Shown: positions 8,594 to 18,113 of the stretch, piece after piece
Numbering within the stretch: position 1 is the stretch's first letter
How the letters are laid out: each line of letters starts with the position of its first letter
Translations under genes and position numbers: made by a program
NCBI RefSeq assembly: GCF_005870025.1
Contig: NZ_VATA01000003.1
Coordinates: forward strand, 1 to 64,000
DNA from: Poseidonocella sp. HB161398
GTDB lineage: Bacteria > Pseudomonadota > Alphaproteobacteria > Rhodobacterales > Rhodobacteraceae
DNA length: 64,000 nt
Direction: 5' to 3'
Notes under the pieces: model-generated
Databases searched by the model: none
Seen by the model: only the letters and a program-made list of their open reading frames with translations
What the model was told of the DNA's origin: nothing

Positions 8594-11401
8594 TCACTCG
8601 GTGGCGCGCATCTCGCCCTTGCGCATCGCCTCTTCGAGCTTGCGGGAGAGCGATTCCTGCTTGCCGGGGCTGACGATCTTCAGCCCGAACATGTCCTTGA
8701 CGTAGAAGGTGTCGACCGCCTGCGCGCCATAGGAGGCGATCTGCGCCGAGGCGATGTAGACATGGGCATTGGCGAAGGTGCGGCTGAGATCGAAGAGCAG
8801 GCCGGGCCGGTCGCGGGTATCGACCTCGATGATCGTGTAGATCTCGGAGCCCTCGTTGTCGAAGGTGATCCGGGTCGGGACCTCGAACTTGCGCTCGCGC
8901 TTCTTGATCTTGTCGCGCGACTTGATCGCCTCGCGCGCCACGACCTCGCCCAGCAGGGTCTTGTGGATCATCGCCCGCAGCCGGTCCATCCGGTCCGGCC
9001 CGTAGGGATGGCCGTCGGCATCCTGGATCCAGAAGGTCGCGGTGGCGTAGCCGTCCTTGGTGGTGAAGCTGCGCGCGTCGACCACGTTGGCGCCGACCAG
9101 CGCCAGCGCGCCGGCGAGCCGCGCGAAGATGCCCGGATGGTCCTCCATGGCAAAGCAGCACTGGGTCGCGTCCAGGTTCTCGTCCGCGGTCAGCTCCAGC
9201 CGGATCTCGTCATTGCCGAGCCCGTCGAGCAGCGTCGCGAAGATCGCCTGGGTGGCGGTGGCCAGCCCCTGCCAGTAGGGCGGGTAGTGGCGGTCGAGCT
9301 CGGACTCGAGCTTGTCGGCGGGCCAGTCCGCCAGCAGCTCGGCCAGCCGCTCCTTGGCCTCGGGGACCAGCGCGTCGCGGTTGAGATGCTCCAGGCCAGT
9401 GGCCAGCGCGCCCTCGGTCAGCTTGTAGAGCCGCCGCAGCAGCGTCGCCTTCCAGTTGTTCCAGACGCCGGGGCCGACGCCCATGATGTCGCAGCAGGTC
9501 AGCACCAGGAGCAGGTCGAGCCGCCGCTTGGTCTGCACCGCGCGGGCGAAATCGCGGATCGTGCGCGGATCGGAAAGGTCGCGCTTCTGCGCCATGTCGG
9601 ACATCAGAAGGTGCTGGCGGACCAGCCATTCGACGGTCTCGCATTCCTTCTCGTCGAGCCCGAAGCGCGGCGCCACCTTGCGGGCGATGCGCGCGCCCAG
9701 GATCGCGTGGTCCTCGTTGCGGCCCTTGCCGATGTCGTGGAAGAAGAGCGCCAGGTAGAGCACCCGCCGGTTGACGCCGCCCTCCTTCATGATGCGGCTG
9801 GCGGTCGGCAGCGACTCCTCCAGCTCGCCGCGCTCGATCTCGGCGAGGGTGGAGATGCACTGGATGGTGTGTTCGTCCACCGTGTACTGGTGGTACATGT
9901 TGAACTGCATCATCGCCACGACCGGCTGGAATTCCGGGATGAAGGCGCCGAGCACGCCGAGCTCGTTCATCCGCCGCAGCGCGCGCTCGGGATTGCCGTG
10001 CTCGAGAAGCAGCCGCAGGAAGATCTCGTTGGCGCCGGGATCGTTGCGCATCCTGGCGTCGATCAGGTGCAGGTTCGCCGCCACCAGCCGCATCAGGTCG
10101 GGATGGATCAGCAGCCCGGTTTCCAGCGCCTGCTCGAACATCCTCAGGAAGTTCAGCGGGTCGGCCAGGAAATCGGCATCCTCGCGGTGGCGCAGCCGGC
10201 CATGTTCCATCTCGAAGGCGCCGGTCAGCTTCGGCTTGCGCCCGAAGAGGCGGATATTCTCGATGAAAGAGGTCTTGGTGACGTGGGTCGCCTCGATCTG
10301 GGTCAGGAAGATCCGCGTCAGCTCGCCCACCGTGGTGGCGTGGCGGAAATAGTCCTGCATGAAATGCTCGACCGCGCGGCGGCCGCCGCGGTCGACATAG
10401 CCCAGCCGCTCGGCGACCTCGACCTGCTGGTCGAAGGTCAGCTGGTCCATGGCCCGCCCGGCGATCAGGTGGAGCTGGTTGCGGACCGCCATGAGGAAGC
10501 GCTCGGCCCGGTCGAAGCGGTCGAATTCGTCCTGGGTGAAGACGCCCAGATCGACGAGGTCGGCAGCGTCATCGACCCCGTGCAGGTATTTCGCGATCCA
10601 GAAGAGCGACTGCAGGTCCCGGAGCCCGCCCTTGCCCTCCTTGACGTTCGGCTCCACGACATAGCGCTGGCCGCCCTGCTTCTTGTGGCGCGCGGCGCGC
10701 TCCTCCAGCTTGGCGGCGACGAATTCCGGGCCGGTCTTGGCGAAGAGCTGGCTGCGCAGCTTCTCGACCAGCTGCTCGGCCAGTTCGGGATTGCCGATCA
10801 GGTAGCGGGTCTCCAGCACCGCGGTGCGGATGGTGATGTCGCCCTTGGCGCGGGAGATCGTCTCGGAGATCGAGCGGCTGGAATGGCCGACCTTCAGCCG
10901 CAGGTCCCACAGGATGTAGAGGCAGCTCTCGATCACGCTCTCGGCCCAGGCCGAGGGTTTCGAGGGGGTCAGGAACAGCAGGTCCACATCCGAGTGCGGC
11001 GCCATCTCGGCGCGGCCGTAGCCGCCCACCGACATCAGCGCCAGCCCCTTGAGCTGGCTGCGTGAATTCGCCGGATGCAGGAACCGCGTCGCCACCTCGA
11101 AGACGGTGCGGACGATGCAGTCCATCAGGTAGGCGTAGGAGCGCACCGCGCGGCCCGACTGCATCGGCGCGCGCCGGATCGCCTCGGCGATCGCGTTGTC
11201 GCCGCCCTTGCGCGCCAGCATGAGGATTTCCACGGCACCCTGCTGGATGCCGCGGTTGTCCCCGGCCTCGTCGGCCAGGGTGTCGAGGGCTGTATGGATC
11301 CGCGCGATGTCGAAGATCTCGTCCGCGGGGAGGATGAGATCGGCAGGCGGGACATAGGAATCGATACGGAGGAGGGAACGATCAGGAACCGGTTGCGCCA
11401 A
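8594..11401 (-). CDS. glnD: [Protein-PII] uridylyltransferase / uridylyl-removing enzyme
   Basis: 935 residues in the canonical order. An N-terminal nucleotidyltransferase domain carries the motif GGYGRAEMAPHSDVDLLFL, a linker helical domain follows, then an HD phosphohydrolase domain (VDEHTIQCI; FFHDIGKGRNEDH) and two C-terminal ACT domains that sense glutamine. It uridylylates and de-uridylylates PII to report nitrogen status. It appears to start at a TTG that overlaps the end of the upstream lppC-like gene by about 20 bp, implying translational coupling. murJ follows after 7 bp. Confidence 0.97.
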   Translation of the reverse strand: MAQPVPDRSLLRIDSYVPPADLILPADEIFDIARIHTALDTLADEAGDNRGIQQGAVEILMLARKGGDNAIAEAIRRAPMQSGRAVRSYAYLMDCIVRTVFEVATRFLHPANSRSQLKGLALMSVGGYGRAEMAPHSDVDLLFLTPSKPSAWAESVIESCLYILWDLRLKVGHSSRSISETISRAKGDITIRTAVLETRYLIGNPELAEQLVEKLRSQLFAKTGPEFVAAKLEERAARHKKQGGQRYVVEPNVKEGKGGLRDLQSLFWIAKYLHGVDDAADLVDLGVFTQDEFDRFDRAERFLMAVRNQLHLIAGRAMDQLTFDQQVEVAERLGYVDRGGRRAVEHFMQDYFRHATTVGELTRIFLTQIEATHVTKTSFIENIRLFGRKPKLTGAFEMEHGRLRHREDADFLADPLNFLRMFEQALETGLLIHPDLMRLVAANLHLIDARMRNDPGANEIFLRLLLEHGNPERALRRMNELGVLGAFIPEFQPVVAMMQFNMYHQYTVDEHTIQCISTLAEIERGELEESLPTASRIMKEGGVNRRVLYLALFFHDIGKGRNEDHAILGARIARKVAPRFGLDEKECETVEWLVRQHLLMSDMAQKRDLSDPRTIRDFARAVQTKRRLDLLLVLTCCDIMGVGPGVWNNWKATLLRRLYKLTEGALATGLEHLNRDALVPEAKERLAELLADWPADKLESELDRHYPPYWQGLATATQAIFATLLDGLGNDEIRLELTADENLDATQCCFAMEDHPGIFARLAGALALVGANVVDARSFTTKDGYATATFWIQDADGHPYGPDRMDRLRAMIHKTLLGEVVAREAIKSRDKIKKRERKFEVPTRITFDNEGSEIYTIIEVDTRDRPGLLFDLSRTFANAHVYIASAQIASYGAQAVDTFYVKDMFGLKIVSPGKQESLSRKLEEAMRKGEMRATE

Positions 11402-12560
11402 GACGGGAGGAAGCCTGTTTGAGAATGGTTACGGAATTGTTGCGGATGGTCGCCACGGAGAGGCTGCGGCGGTTGGTGCCGTCGGAGAGGAAGCGGAAGG
11501 TGCCGGTCGCGCCGGAGAAGGCGCCGGCATTCATCAGCGCCTGCGGGGTCACCCCGGCCGGGCCGGACTTGCGCGCCTGCTGGGCGATCACGCGGATGCC
11601 GTCATAGGCCAAGGGTGCCAGAAGGTGCGGCGCTGCGCCGTTGGCGGCGATGTAGCGCTGGTTGAACTCCGCGGTCGGCGCGGCGTCGGGCATGGTGAAC
11701 CAGCCGCCCTGCAGCCCCGGCAGCGAGGTCGCAGAGGGCGGACGGTCGAAGCGCGCCATGCCCATGTACTGGATCGCCGACGGCCCGAGCCCGTAATCGG
11801 GCAGCATGCCGACGAGCGTCGGCAGCGCCGCCTGGGTGTCCGAGGTCAGGAGCAGCGCATCCGCGCCCGCGGCGCGCACCGAATTGGCGATGCCCGGCAT
11901 GGCCGCGGCCAGGCCTTCCTGCGACAGTTCGAACTCGGCGGAGCCCACGACCTGCACGCCGGTGCCCGACAGCCCCGAGATGGCGGCGTCGCGGATCACC
12001 TGCTCGGCGGCGGAGCGGGCATTGATGATGAAGACCCGGCGGCGGCCCTGGCCGGCCGCGTACTGGCCCAGCTCGGCGGCGATGTTCTCGAAGGTGTTGC
12101 CGAGCATCAGCACGTTGCGCCCGGCAATGTCGGAATTGTTCGAGAAGGTCAGCACGGCGGTGTTCGAGGAGGCCATGACCGTGCCCACCGCGGCGGCGTT
12201 CTGCGCCAGGAGCGGGCCGAGGATGACATTGGCGCCGTCGGCCTTGGCCTGCTGCGCGGCCTGCTGGGCGCGGCCGGGATCGGCGGCGGTGGAATAGGTG
12301 CGCAGCGTCACCAGCCCCGGCTCGGCCTCGGCCACGGCGAGCTGCGCCGCCTTGGTCAGGCTGTCGGAGATGATGCCGAGCTGCGGATCGGCGGCGCCCG
12401 AGGGCACCAGCAGGCCGACCTGCACCGGACCCGGGCGCCCGCCCGTGGACATTCCGCCGCCGAACGCGCCCGGGTCGCAGGCGGCAAGAGGCAGCGCGGC
12501 GGCGGGGAGCAGGCTCAGCCGGAGGAAGTGGCGGCGGTCGATGGCACGGGACGTGGCCAT
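11382..12560 (-). CDS. Penicillin-binding protein activator, LppC/LpoA-like lipoprotein
   Basis: 392 residues from the ATG at 12560, preceded by AAGGAG. The start is set by a twin-Arg-containing leader (RRHFLRLSLL) and lipobox LPLAAC, so the product is an outer-membrane or periplasm-anchored lipoprotein. The remainder resembles a type I periplasmic-binding (branched-chain amino-acid-binding-like) fold, e.g. VQVGLLVPSGAADPQLGI and GANVILGPLLAQNAAAV. LpoA/LppC proteins stimulate peptidoglycan synthases. The location beside divergent rsmI-yraN is the position of lppC in many proteobacteria. Activation of a particular PBP is inferred. Confidence 0.82.
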   Translation of the reverse strand: MATSRAIDRRHFLRLSLLPAAALPLAACDPGAFGGGMSTGGRPGPVQVGLLVPSGAADPQLGIISDSLTKAAQLAVAEAEPGLVTLRTYSTAADPGRAQQAAQQAKADGANVILGPLLAQNAAAVGTVMASSNTAVLTFSNNSDIAGRNVLMLGNTFENIAAELGQYAAGQGRRRVFIINARSAAEQVIRDAAISGLSGTGVQVVGSAEFELSQEGLAAAMPGIANSVRAAGADALLLTSDTQAALPTLVGMLPDYGLGPSAIQYMGMARFDRPPSATSLPGLQGGWFTMPDAAPTAEFNQRYIAANGAAPHLLAPLAYDGIRVIAQQARKSGPAGVTPQALMNAGAFSGATGTFRFLSDGTNRRSLSVATIRNNSVTILKQASSRLGATGS

Positions 12561-12605
12561 GGGGGTCTCCTTGCGGTCCGGGGGCGGGCGGCCTATGCTG
12601 CCCGC

Positions 12606-12621
12606 GTCACTCGTTCGTGAC
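12606..12621. promoter_or_regulatory. Inverted repeat between lppC-like gene and rsmI
   Basis: GTCAC-TCGTTC-GTGAC is a 5-bp-arm inverted repeat in the 93-bp divergent gap and also overlaps CTCGT-TCGTG-ACGAG. It may be an operator serving both promoters, but arms this short can occur by chance. Confidence 0.3.
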
Positions 12622-12653
12622 GAGCTTACTCGGCTCCGGGAGCGGCATAAACC

Positions 12654-13514
12654 GTGAATTATCAGCAGACCGAGCTCCAGCCGGGGCTTTACCTTGTCGC
12701 AACCCCCATCGGCCACGCCAGGGACATCACCCTGCGGGCGCTCGATGTGCTTGCCGCAGCGGACATCCTTGCCGCCGAAGACACGCGGACCTTGCAGAAG
12801 CTATTGCAAATCCACGGAATTCCGCGCGAGGGCCGGGCGCTTGTCGCCTATCACGACCATTCCTCCGACGCGGCGGTCCAGCGCCTGGCCGGCGAGATCC
12901 GGCAGGGGCGAAGTGTCGCCTATACCTCGGAGGCGGGCTCGCCCCTGATCTCGGATCCGGGCTACCGGCTGGTGGCGGAGCTGGCCCGCGAGGGCCTGCC
13001 GGTGACGGTGATCCCCGGTCCGAGCGCCGCCGTGGCCGCGCTGTCGCTGGCCGGGCTGCCCACCGACCGGTTCCTGTTCCTGGGCTTTCCCCCGGCCAAG
13101 GCGGCGGCGCGCCTGTCCTGGCTGGCCGACCAGGCGCATTCGGGCGCGACCCAGGTGATCTACGAATCGCCGCGCCGGATCGGCGAGCTGCTGGAGGCGC
13201 TCTGCGAGACCCACGGTCCCGGCCGCCCGGCGGCGCTGTGCCGCGAATTGACCAAGACCTACGAGACGGTGCTGCGCGGCACGGTCTCGGAACTGGCCGA
13301 AATGCTGCGCGAAACGCCCGCGCGCGGCGAATGCGTGCTGGTCGTGGCCGGGACGGAGGCGCCCGAGGCCGGCGAGGAGGATGTCGAGACGGCGCTGGTT
13401 AATGCCATGGAAAGGCTGAGCATGAAAGATGCGGTCAAGGAAGTGGCAGAGAGCCTGGGGATGCCGCGCAAGACGGTCTACCAGATGGCGCTCTCGCTCC
13501 GGCAGGAGGACTGA
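12654..13514 (+). CDS. rsmI: 16S rRNA (cytidine-2'-O-)-methyltransferase RsmI
   Basis: 286 residues. Tetrapyrrole-methylase fold motifs are all present: GLYLVATPIGHARDITLRAL near the N-terminus, AEDTRTLQKLL, YTSEAGSPLISDPGY, VIPGPSAAVAALSLAGLP and FLGFPP. RsmI methylates C1402 of 16S rRNA using SAM. The start is a GTG at 12654. yraN begins one base after its stop, and the rsmI-yraN pair is widely conserved. It is transcribed divergently from the lppC-like gene. Confidence 0.96.
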   Translation: MNYQQTELQPGLYLVATPIGHARDITLRALDVLAAADILAAEDTRTLQKLLQIHGIPREGRALVAYHDHSSDAAVQRLAGEIRQGRSVAYTSEAGSPLISDPGYRLVAELAREGLPVTVIPGPSAAVAALSLAGLPTDRFLFLGFPPAKAAARLSWLADQAHSGATQVIYESPRRIGELLEALCETHGPGRPAALCRELTKTYETVLRGTVSELAEMLRETPARGECVLVVAGTEAPEAGEEDVETALVNAMERLSMKDAVKEVAESLGMPRKTVYQMALSLRQED

Positions 13515-13515
13515 G

Positions 13516-13866
13516 ATGGACGGCGCGACGGGATACCATGCGGGGCTGGCGGCAGAGGACTGCGTCGCGCGCCACTACGAGGCGTCGGGCCACCGGCTGC
13601 GCGCGCGGCGCTGGCGCGGCCGGGGCGGCGAGATCGACCTGATCCTCGAGGATGCCGCCGGGCTGGTCTTCGTCGAGGTCAAGAAAAGCCGCAATTTCGA
13701 GCAGGCGCTGGCGCGCTTCACGGACCGGCAGATGCGCCGGATCTGCGAGGCCGCCTGCGAATACGTCGCCGGGGAACCGGCGCAGATGGACACGCCGATG
13801 CGCTTCGACCTGGCGCTGGTGGACGGGCACGGGCAGACGCAGGTGGTGGAAAACATCCTGCACTGA
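13516..13866 (+). CDS. yraN: YraN family (UPF0102) endonuclease-like protein
   Basis: 116 residues. The ATG at 13516 begins one base past the rsmI stop, with an AGGAGGACTGAG run as ribosome-binding site. The core RGGEIDLILED...LVFVEVKKS carries the Glu, Asp and Glu-x-Lys residues of the PD-(D/E)XK nuclease-like fold. YraN proteins are predicted Holliday-junction-resolvase-like nucleases, but their physiological substrate is poorly defined. The length matches the family. Confidence 0.9.
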   Translation: MDGATGYHAGLAAEDCVARHYEASGHRLRARRWRGRGGEIDLILEDAAGLVFVEVKKSRNFEQALARFTDRQMRRICEAACEYVAGEPAQMDTPMRFDLALVDGHGQTQVVENILH

Positions 13867-13946
13867 GGCGCTTCCGTGCCATGAGCCGGGCACGAGACGA
13901 TTGCACCGGCGCCGGGAATGGGTCAGATGGGTCCCAAAAGGACGGG

Positions 13947-14888
13947 ATGTTCATGCTGACAATCGCTTTCCAGATGGATCCGATCGAAACGGTCGATCCC
14001 AATGCCGACAGCACCTACCGGCTGGCCGAAGAGGCCCAGGCGCGCGGCCACAAGATCTATGTCTACGGCCCCGAGCAGCTGACCTTCGACCGCGGCACGG
14101 TGCGGGCGATGGCGCGGCCCGCGCAGATCCGCCGCGGCGAGACCCCCTTCGTCACGCTGGGCGATCCTGAGGATCTGGATCTGGCCGAGGTCGATGTCGT
14201 CTGGCTGCGCCAGGATCCGCCCTTCGACATGGGCTACATCACCACCACCCACATGCTCGACCTGCTCGACGGGCGCACGCTGGTGGTGAACAAGCCCTTC
14301 TGGGTGCGCAACTATCCCGAGAAGCTGCTGGTGCTGCGCTTCCCCGAGCTGACGCCGCCGACGATGATCGCGCGCGACCTGGCGCGGCTCAAGGCCTTCA
14401 AGGCCGAGCATGGCGACATCATCCTCAAGCCGCTCTACGGCAATGGCGGCGCGGGGGTGTTCCGGCTCGACCCGAACGACCGCAACCTCAGTTCGCTGCA
14501 CGAGCTTTTCGCGGGCATCAACCGCGAGCCGCTGATCGCCCAGGCCTACCTTCCGGCCGTGGCCAAGGGCGACAAGCGGGTGATCCTGGTCGATGGCGAG
14601 CCGGTGGGCGCGATCAACCGCGTGCCGTCGGAGGGCGAGACCCGGTCCAACATGCATGTCGGCGGGCGCCCCGAGAAGGTCGAGCTGACCGAGCGCGACC
14701 GCGAGATCTGCGCCGCGATCGGCCCGACCCTGCGCGAGGCCGGACAGATCTTCGTCGGCATCGACGTGATCGGCGACTGGCTGACCGAGATCAACGTGAC
14801 CTCGCCGACCGGCATCCAGGAGCTGGAGCGCTTCGACGGCATCAATGTCGCCGCGAAGATCTGGCAGGCGATCGAAGCCAAGCTCTGA
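13947..14888 (+). CDS. gshB: Glutathione synthetase
   Basis: 313 residues from the ATG at 13947 (site AAAGGA). Longer upstream frame is ignored because the family begins at this MLTIAFQMDPIE region, and an ATG two codons later is an equally possible start. ATP-grasp features include ILKPLYGNGGAGVFRL, the mid-domain RVILVDGEPVGAINRVP and the C-terminal metal-binding IDVIGDWLTEINVTSPTG. It joins gamma-glutamylcysteine to glycine. Its partner gshA lies 28 kb away on the other strand. The rsmI-yraN-gshB order is conserved in this bacterial order. Confidence 0.97.
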   Translation: MFMLTIAFQMDPIETVDPNADSTYRLAEEAQARGHKIYVYGPEQLTFDRGTVRAMARPAQIRRGETPFVTLGDPEDLDLAEVDVVWLRQDPPFDMGYITTTHMLDLLDGRTLVVNKPFWVRNYPEKLLVLRFPELTPPTMIARDLARLKAFKAEHGDIILKPLYGNGGAGVFRLDPNDRNLSSLHELFAGINREPLIAQAYLPAVAKGDKRVILVDGEPVGAINRVPSEGETRSNMHVGGRPEKVELTERDREICAAIGPTLREAGQIFVGIDVIGDWLTEINVTSPTGIQELERFDGINVAAKIWQAIEAKL

Positions 14889-14891
14889 GCC

Positions 14892-14909
14892 GCCCGGCTC
14901 AGGCCGGGC
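14892..14909. terminator. Shared hairpin between convergent gshB and comM
   Basis: GCCCGGC-TCAG-GCCGGGC, a 7-bp stem with a 4-base loop, sits between the two converging genes, and the loop overlaps the comM stop codon. It could work for both strands. There is no T-run. Confidence 0.5.
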
Positions 14910-16410
14910 CGGCCGCCAGCCGGTAGCTCAGCGCCTCCGCCATGTGGGGGGCGCGGATCGCCTCCTCGGCGGCGAGATCGGCAATGGTGCGGGCGACGCG
15001 CAGGATGCGGTGGAAGCCGCGGGCGCTGAGCCCGAAGCGCTCGGCCGCGCGGCCGAGCATCTCGCGGCATTCCGGATCGAGCGGCGCGATCTCCTCGAGC
15101 ACGCGCCCGGCCGCATCGGCATTCTGGCGCAGCCCGGGATGGCCGTCGAAGCGCGCCGCCTGGCGGGCGCGGGCGGCCTCCACCCGGCGGGCGATCTCGG
15201 CGGATCTTTCGCCGGTGGCGGGCAGGCCGAGATCCTGGAACTGCACCGGCGGCACCTCGACGCGCAGGTCGAACCGGTCCATCAGCGGGCCCGAGATGCG
15301 GCCCAGATAGTCCTCGCCGCAGAGCGGCGCGCGGCTGCAGGCCCGCGCCGGATCGGAGAGATAGCCGCAGCGGCAGGGATTGGCCGCGGCCAGCAGCATG
15401 AAGCGGCAGGGATAGCGGACATGGGCATTGGCGCGCGAGACCATGACCTGTCCGGTCTCGATCGGCTGGCGCAGCGCCTCCAGCACCTGGCGCGGGAATT
15501 CCGGGAATTCGTCCATGAAGAGCACGCCGTTATGCGCCAGCGAGATCTCGCCGGGCCGCGCGCTCTTGCCGCCGCCGGTGATCGAGGGGACCGAGGCCGT
15601 GTGATGCGGATCGCGGAACGGCCGCGCGCGGGAGATGCCGCCCTCGTCGAGCAGCCCGGCCAGCGAATGGATCATCGATGTTTCCAGCGCCTCGGCGGCG
15701 GTCAGGGGCGGCAGCAGCCCCGGCAGCCGCGCCGCCATCATCGACTTGCCCGAGCCCGGCGTGCCGATCAGCAGCACATGGTGGCGCCCGGCCGCGGCGA
15801 TTTCCAGCGCGCGCTTGGCGCGTTCCTGGCCCTTGACCTCGGAGAGGCAGCCGGCGTCATGTCCGGCCAGGACCTCGCCCGGCTCGGCCGGGGCCAGCGG
15901 CGACTGGCCGGTGAAATGGCGCACCACGTCCGAGAGCGAGGCCGCGGCCAGCACCTCGGCCGCGCCGACCCAGGCGGCCTCGGCGCCGCAGGCCTTGGGG
16001 CAGACCAGCGCGCGGTTCTCGCAGGCCGCGGCCAGCGCGGCGGGCAGGGCGCCCGCGACGGGCACCAGCGAGCCGTCGAGCGACATCTCGCCGAGCGCCA
16101 CCGCCCGCTCCACCGCGTCGCCCGGCAGGATGCCGAGCGCCGAGAGCAGCGACAGCGCGATCGGCAGGTCGAAATGCGAGCCCTCCTTCGGCAGGCCCGC
16201 GGGCGCGAGATTGATGGTGATCCGCTTCGAGGGCAGGGCGATAGACATCGCGCTGAGCGCCGTGCGCACGCGGTCGCGCGCCTCGGACACCGCCTTGTCC
16301 GGCAGGCCGACGATCGAGAAGGCGGGCAGGCCCGGCGTGACGGCGCATTGCACCTCGACCGGGCGGGCCTCCAGCCCGTCGAAACTCACCGTGAAGGCGC
16401 GCGCCACCAT
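14899..16410 (-). CDS. comM: YifB/ComM-family magnesium-chelatase-like AAA+ ATPase
   Basis: 503 residues. The N-terminal subunit-ChlI-like domain (ARAFTVSFDGLEARPVEVQC; GLPDKAVSEARDRVR) leads into an AAA+ module with Walker A GTPGSGKSMMA at about residue 215 and Walker B VLFMDEFPEF. It ends with the C-terminal Mg-chelatase domain (FHRILRVARTIADL). ComM is a branch-migration helicase that helps integrate transformed DNA in naturally competent bacteria. Many non-competent species carry it too, so competence should not be assumed here. Confidence 0.92.
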   Translation of the reverse strand: MVARAFTVSFDGLEARPVEVQCAVTPGLPAFSIVGLPDKAVSEARDRVRTALSAMSIALPSKRITINLAPAGLPKEGSHFDLPIALSLLSALGILPGDAVERAVALGEMSLDGSLVPVAGALPAALAAACENRALVCPKACGAEAAWVGAAEVLAAASLSDVVRHFTGQSPLAPAEPGEVLAGHDAGCLSEVKGQERAKRALEIAAAGRHHVLLIGTPGSGKSMMAARLPGLLPPLTAAEALETSMIHSLAGLLDEGGISRARPFRDPHHTASVPSITGGGKSARPGEISLAHNGVLFMDEFPEFPRQVLEALRQPIETGQVMVSRANAHVRYPCRFMLLAAANPCRCGYLSDPARACSRAPLCGEDYLGRISGPLMDRFDLRVEVPPVQFQDLGLPATGERSAEIARRVEAARARQAARFDGHPGLRQNADAAGRVLEEIAPLDPECREMLGRAAERFGLSARGFHRILRVARTIADLAAEEAIRAPHMAEALSYRLAAGPA

Positions 16411-16478
16411 GGATCCCTCCCGCCGCAGACGGGCGAGGATGCGTCCCTCGTGGTTAACGCGGCCTTAACGGCACAGGG

Positions 16479-17696
16479 TCAGATGCGGGAGAGCTGGCGC
16501 TCGCGGCGGATGACATAGGCGATGCAGCCGAGCCCGGCGATCACGCTGAGGAACATCAGCCAGACCAGCGGCAGGGCGCCGGTCTCCTCGCTTAGCACCG
16601 CGCCCGCGATCGCCGAGAGCGCCGCGCCGCCGCCGATCATGATCGCGCCGCCGACGCCCGAGGCGGTGCCCGCGAGCTGCGGGCGCACCGAGAGCATCCC
16701 CGCCGTGCCGTTCGGCATCACCAGCCCGTTGCCGAGCCCGACCATGGTCATCGAGCCGAAGAACACCGCCGCCGTCGCCTCGCCCGCGTAGAAGAGGATC
16801 AGCGAGGCGGCCATGCCGAGGCTCGACAGGATGCCGCCGGTGACGATCATCGCGTTCAGCCCGAAGCGCACCGAATAGCGCCCGGAAATTCCGTTGCCGA
16901 TCATGTAGCCGATCGCCGGGGCGCCGAAGAACAGCCCCACCTTGGCCGGCGACAGCCCGAAGATCACCGAGCCGACGAAGGGCGCGCCGCCGAGATACGC
17001 GAAGAAGGCGCCCGAGGCGAGCGTCGTGGTCAGGCAGTAGCCCCAGAAGCGGCGCGAGGTGAAGAGCTCGGGCACGTCCTTGAACTGGCTGGAGAATCCG
17101 CCGGACCGCTTGGGCGCGGTCTCGCCCAAGTCGAACCAGATCAGCGCCAGCACGCCGATCCCGCAGATCAGAAGCGCCCAGAAATTCGCCTTCCAGCCGA
17201 AGGCGGAGTCGAGGATGCCGCCCAGCATCGGCGTCACCATCGGCACCAGCGCCATGCCCATCGTCACGTAGCCGATGCGCGAGGCGGCCTCGTTCGCGGG
17301 GTACATGTCGCGGACGATGGCGCGGCTCAGCACCAGCCCCGAGACGATCACCGCCTGGGCCATGCGGAAGCCGAGGAAGATGCCGATCGTCGGCGCGAAG
17401 ATGATCCCCAGCGTCGCCAGGCAGAAGAGCCCGCAGGCCACCAGCAGCACCGGCCGCCGCCCGAACCGGTCCGAGATCGGCCCGATGCCGAGCTGCAGCA
17501 CCGCGTTCATCGCCAGGTAGACCGTCACCGAGGCCTGCAGCAGCGTGTAATCGGCGCCGAAATGCTCGGTCATGCGCGGCAGCGAGGGCAGGTAGATGTT
17601 CATCGTCGCCGCCGAGAGACCGGCGATGAGCACGAGCGTCAGGATCTTGGGGGGCGTCTTCCGGTCGAGGAAGCGCGAAGGCATCATGGCTTGCAT
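16479..17696 (-). CDS. Bcr/CflA-family multidrug MFS transporter
   Basis: About 405 residues with 12 predicted membrane segments and MFS signature motifs: LPRMTEHFGADYTLLQASVTVYL at the first loop, then GPISDRFGRRPVLL (motif A), as in Bcr/CflA drug/proton antiporters. Several in-frame ATGs (17684, 17687, 17696, 17708) are possible starts. 17696 keeps the usual family length, and none has a strong ribosome-binding site. It is divergent from the small gene at 17775, with 78 bp between. Substrate unknown. Confidence 0.85.
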   Translation of the reverse strand: MQAMMPSRFLDRKTPPKILTLVLIAGLSAATMNIYLPSLPRMTEHFGADYTLLQASVTVYLAMNAVLQLGIGPISDRFGRRPVLLVACGLFCLATLGIIFAPTIGIFLGFRMAQAVIVSGLVLSRAIVRDMYPANEAASRIGYVTMGMALVPMVTPMLGGILDSAFGWKANFWALLICGIGVLALIWFDLGETAPKRSGGFSSQFKDVPELFTSRRFWGYCLTTTLASGAFFAYLGGAPFVGSVIFGLSPAKVGLFFGAPAIGYMIGNGISGRYSVRFGLNAMIVTGGILSSLGMAASLILFYAGEATAAVFFGSMTMVGLGNGLVMPNGTAGMLSVRPQLAGTASGVGGAIMIGGGAALSAIAGAVLSEETGALPLVWLMFLSVIAGLGCIAYVIRRERQLSRI

Positions 17697-17774
17697 TACC
17701 CGTCTCATGACGGCAAAGAGCGGCCTTGTCCATGGCTGCGTGCCCCTCCCGGCGCGCGAGAGAGGTGTGCATCC

Positions 17775-18113
17775 ATGCGCCGCTGGCAGGTGATCCGCAA
17801 CGGGGACAGCGTCCTGCTCTGCCGGCCGGGCCGGGGGCGGCTCGACATTGCCGCCGGCGCGGCCTTCCCGGCGCTCCGGCCGGTTGTGCTGGCCCATGAG
17901 ATCCGCAAGGATCTGTGGCGGATGCTGCAGGATCTGCGGGGCTTTTCGCCGGTTGTCGAGATCCGCGCGACGGCGGCGGGGCTCGAGGTGCGGGCCGGGG
18001 GAGAGATGTCCGGCGGGGTGCAGCCGCCGCCGGGGATCGGGGCGCGGATCGGCGGGCTGCTCGAGGATCCGCGGAAGCGGGCGCGCTGGATCGCGCATGC
18101 GAGGTTGAGATGA
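17775..18113 (+). CDS. Conserved hypothetical protein (small, Rhodobacterales-type)
   Basis: 112 residues starting at ATG 17775. No signal peptide, membrane segment or known motif. The N-terminal WQVIRNGDSVLL suggests a beta-hairpin, then a helical HEIRKDLWRMLQDLRGFSPVVEI segment and an Arg-rich C-terminus (EDPRKRARWIAHARLR). Codon use matches the core genes, so it is real. It overlaps the next gene by 4 bp (ATGA), so the two are translationally coupled and probably act together. Function not recognised. Confidence 0.7.
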   Translation: MRRWQVIRNGDSVLLCRPGRGRLDIAAGAAFPALRPVVLAHEIRKDLWRMLQDLRGFSPVVEIRATAAGLEVRAGGEMSGGVQPPPGIGARIGGLLEDPRKRARWIAHARLR

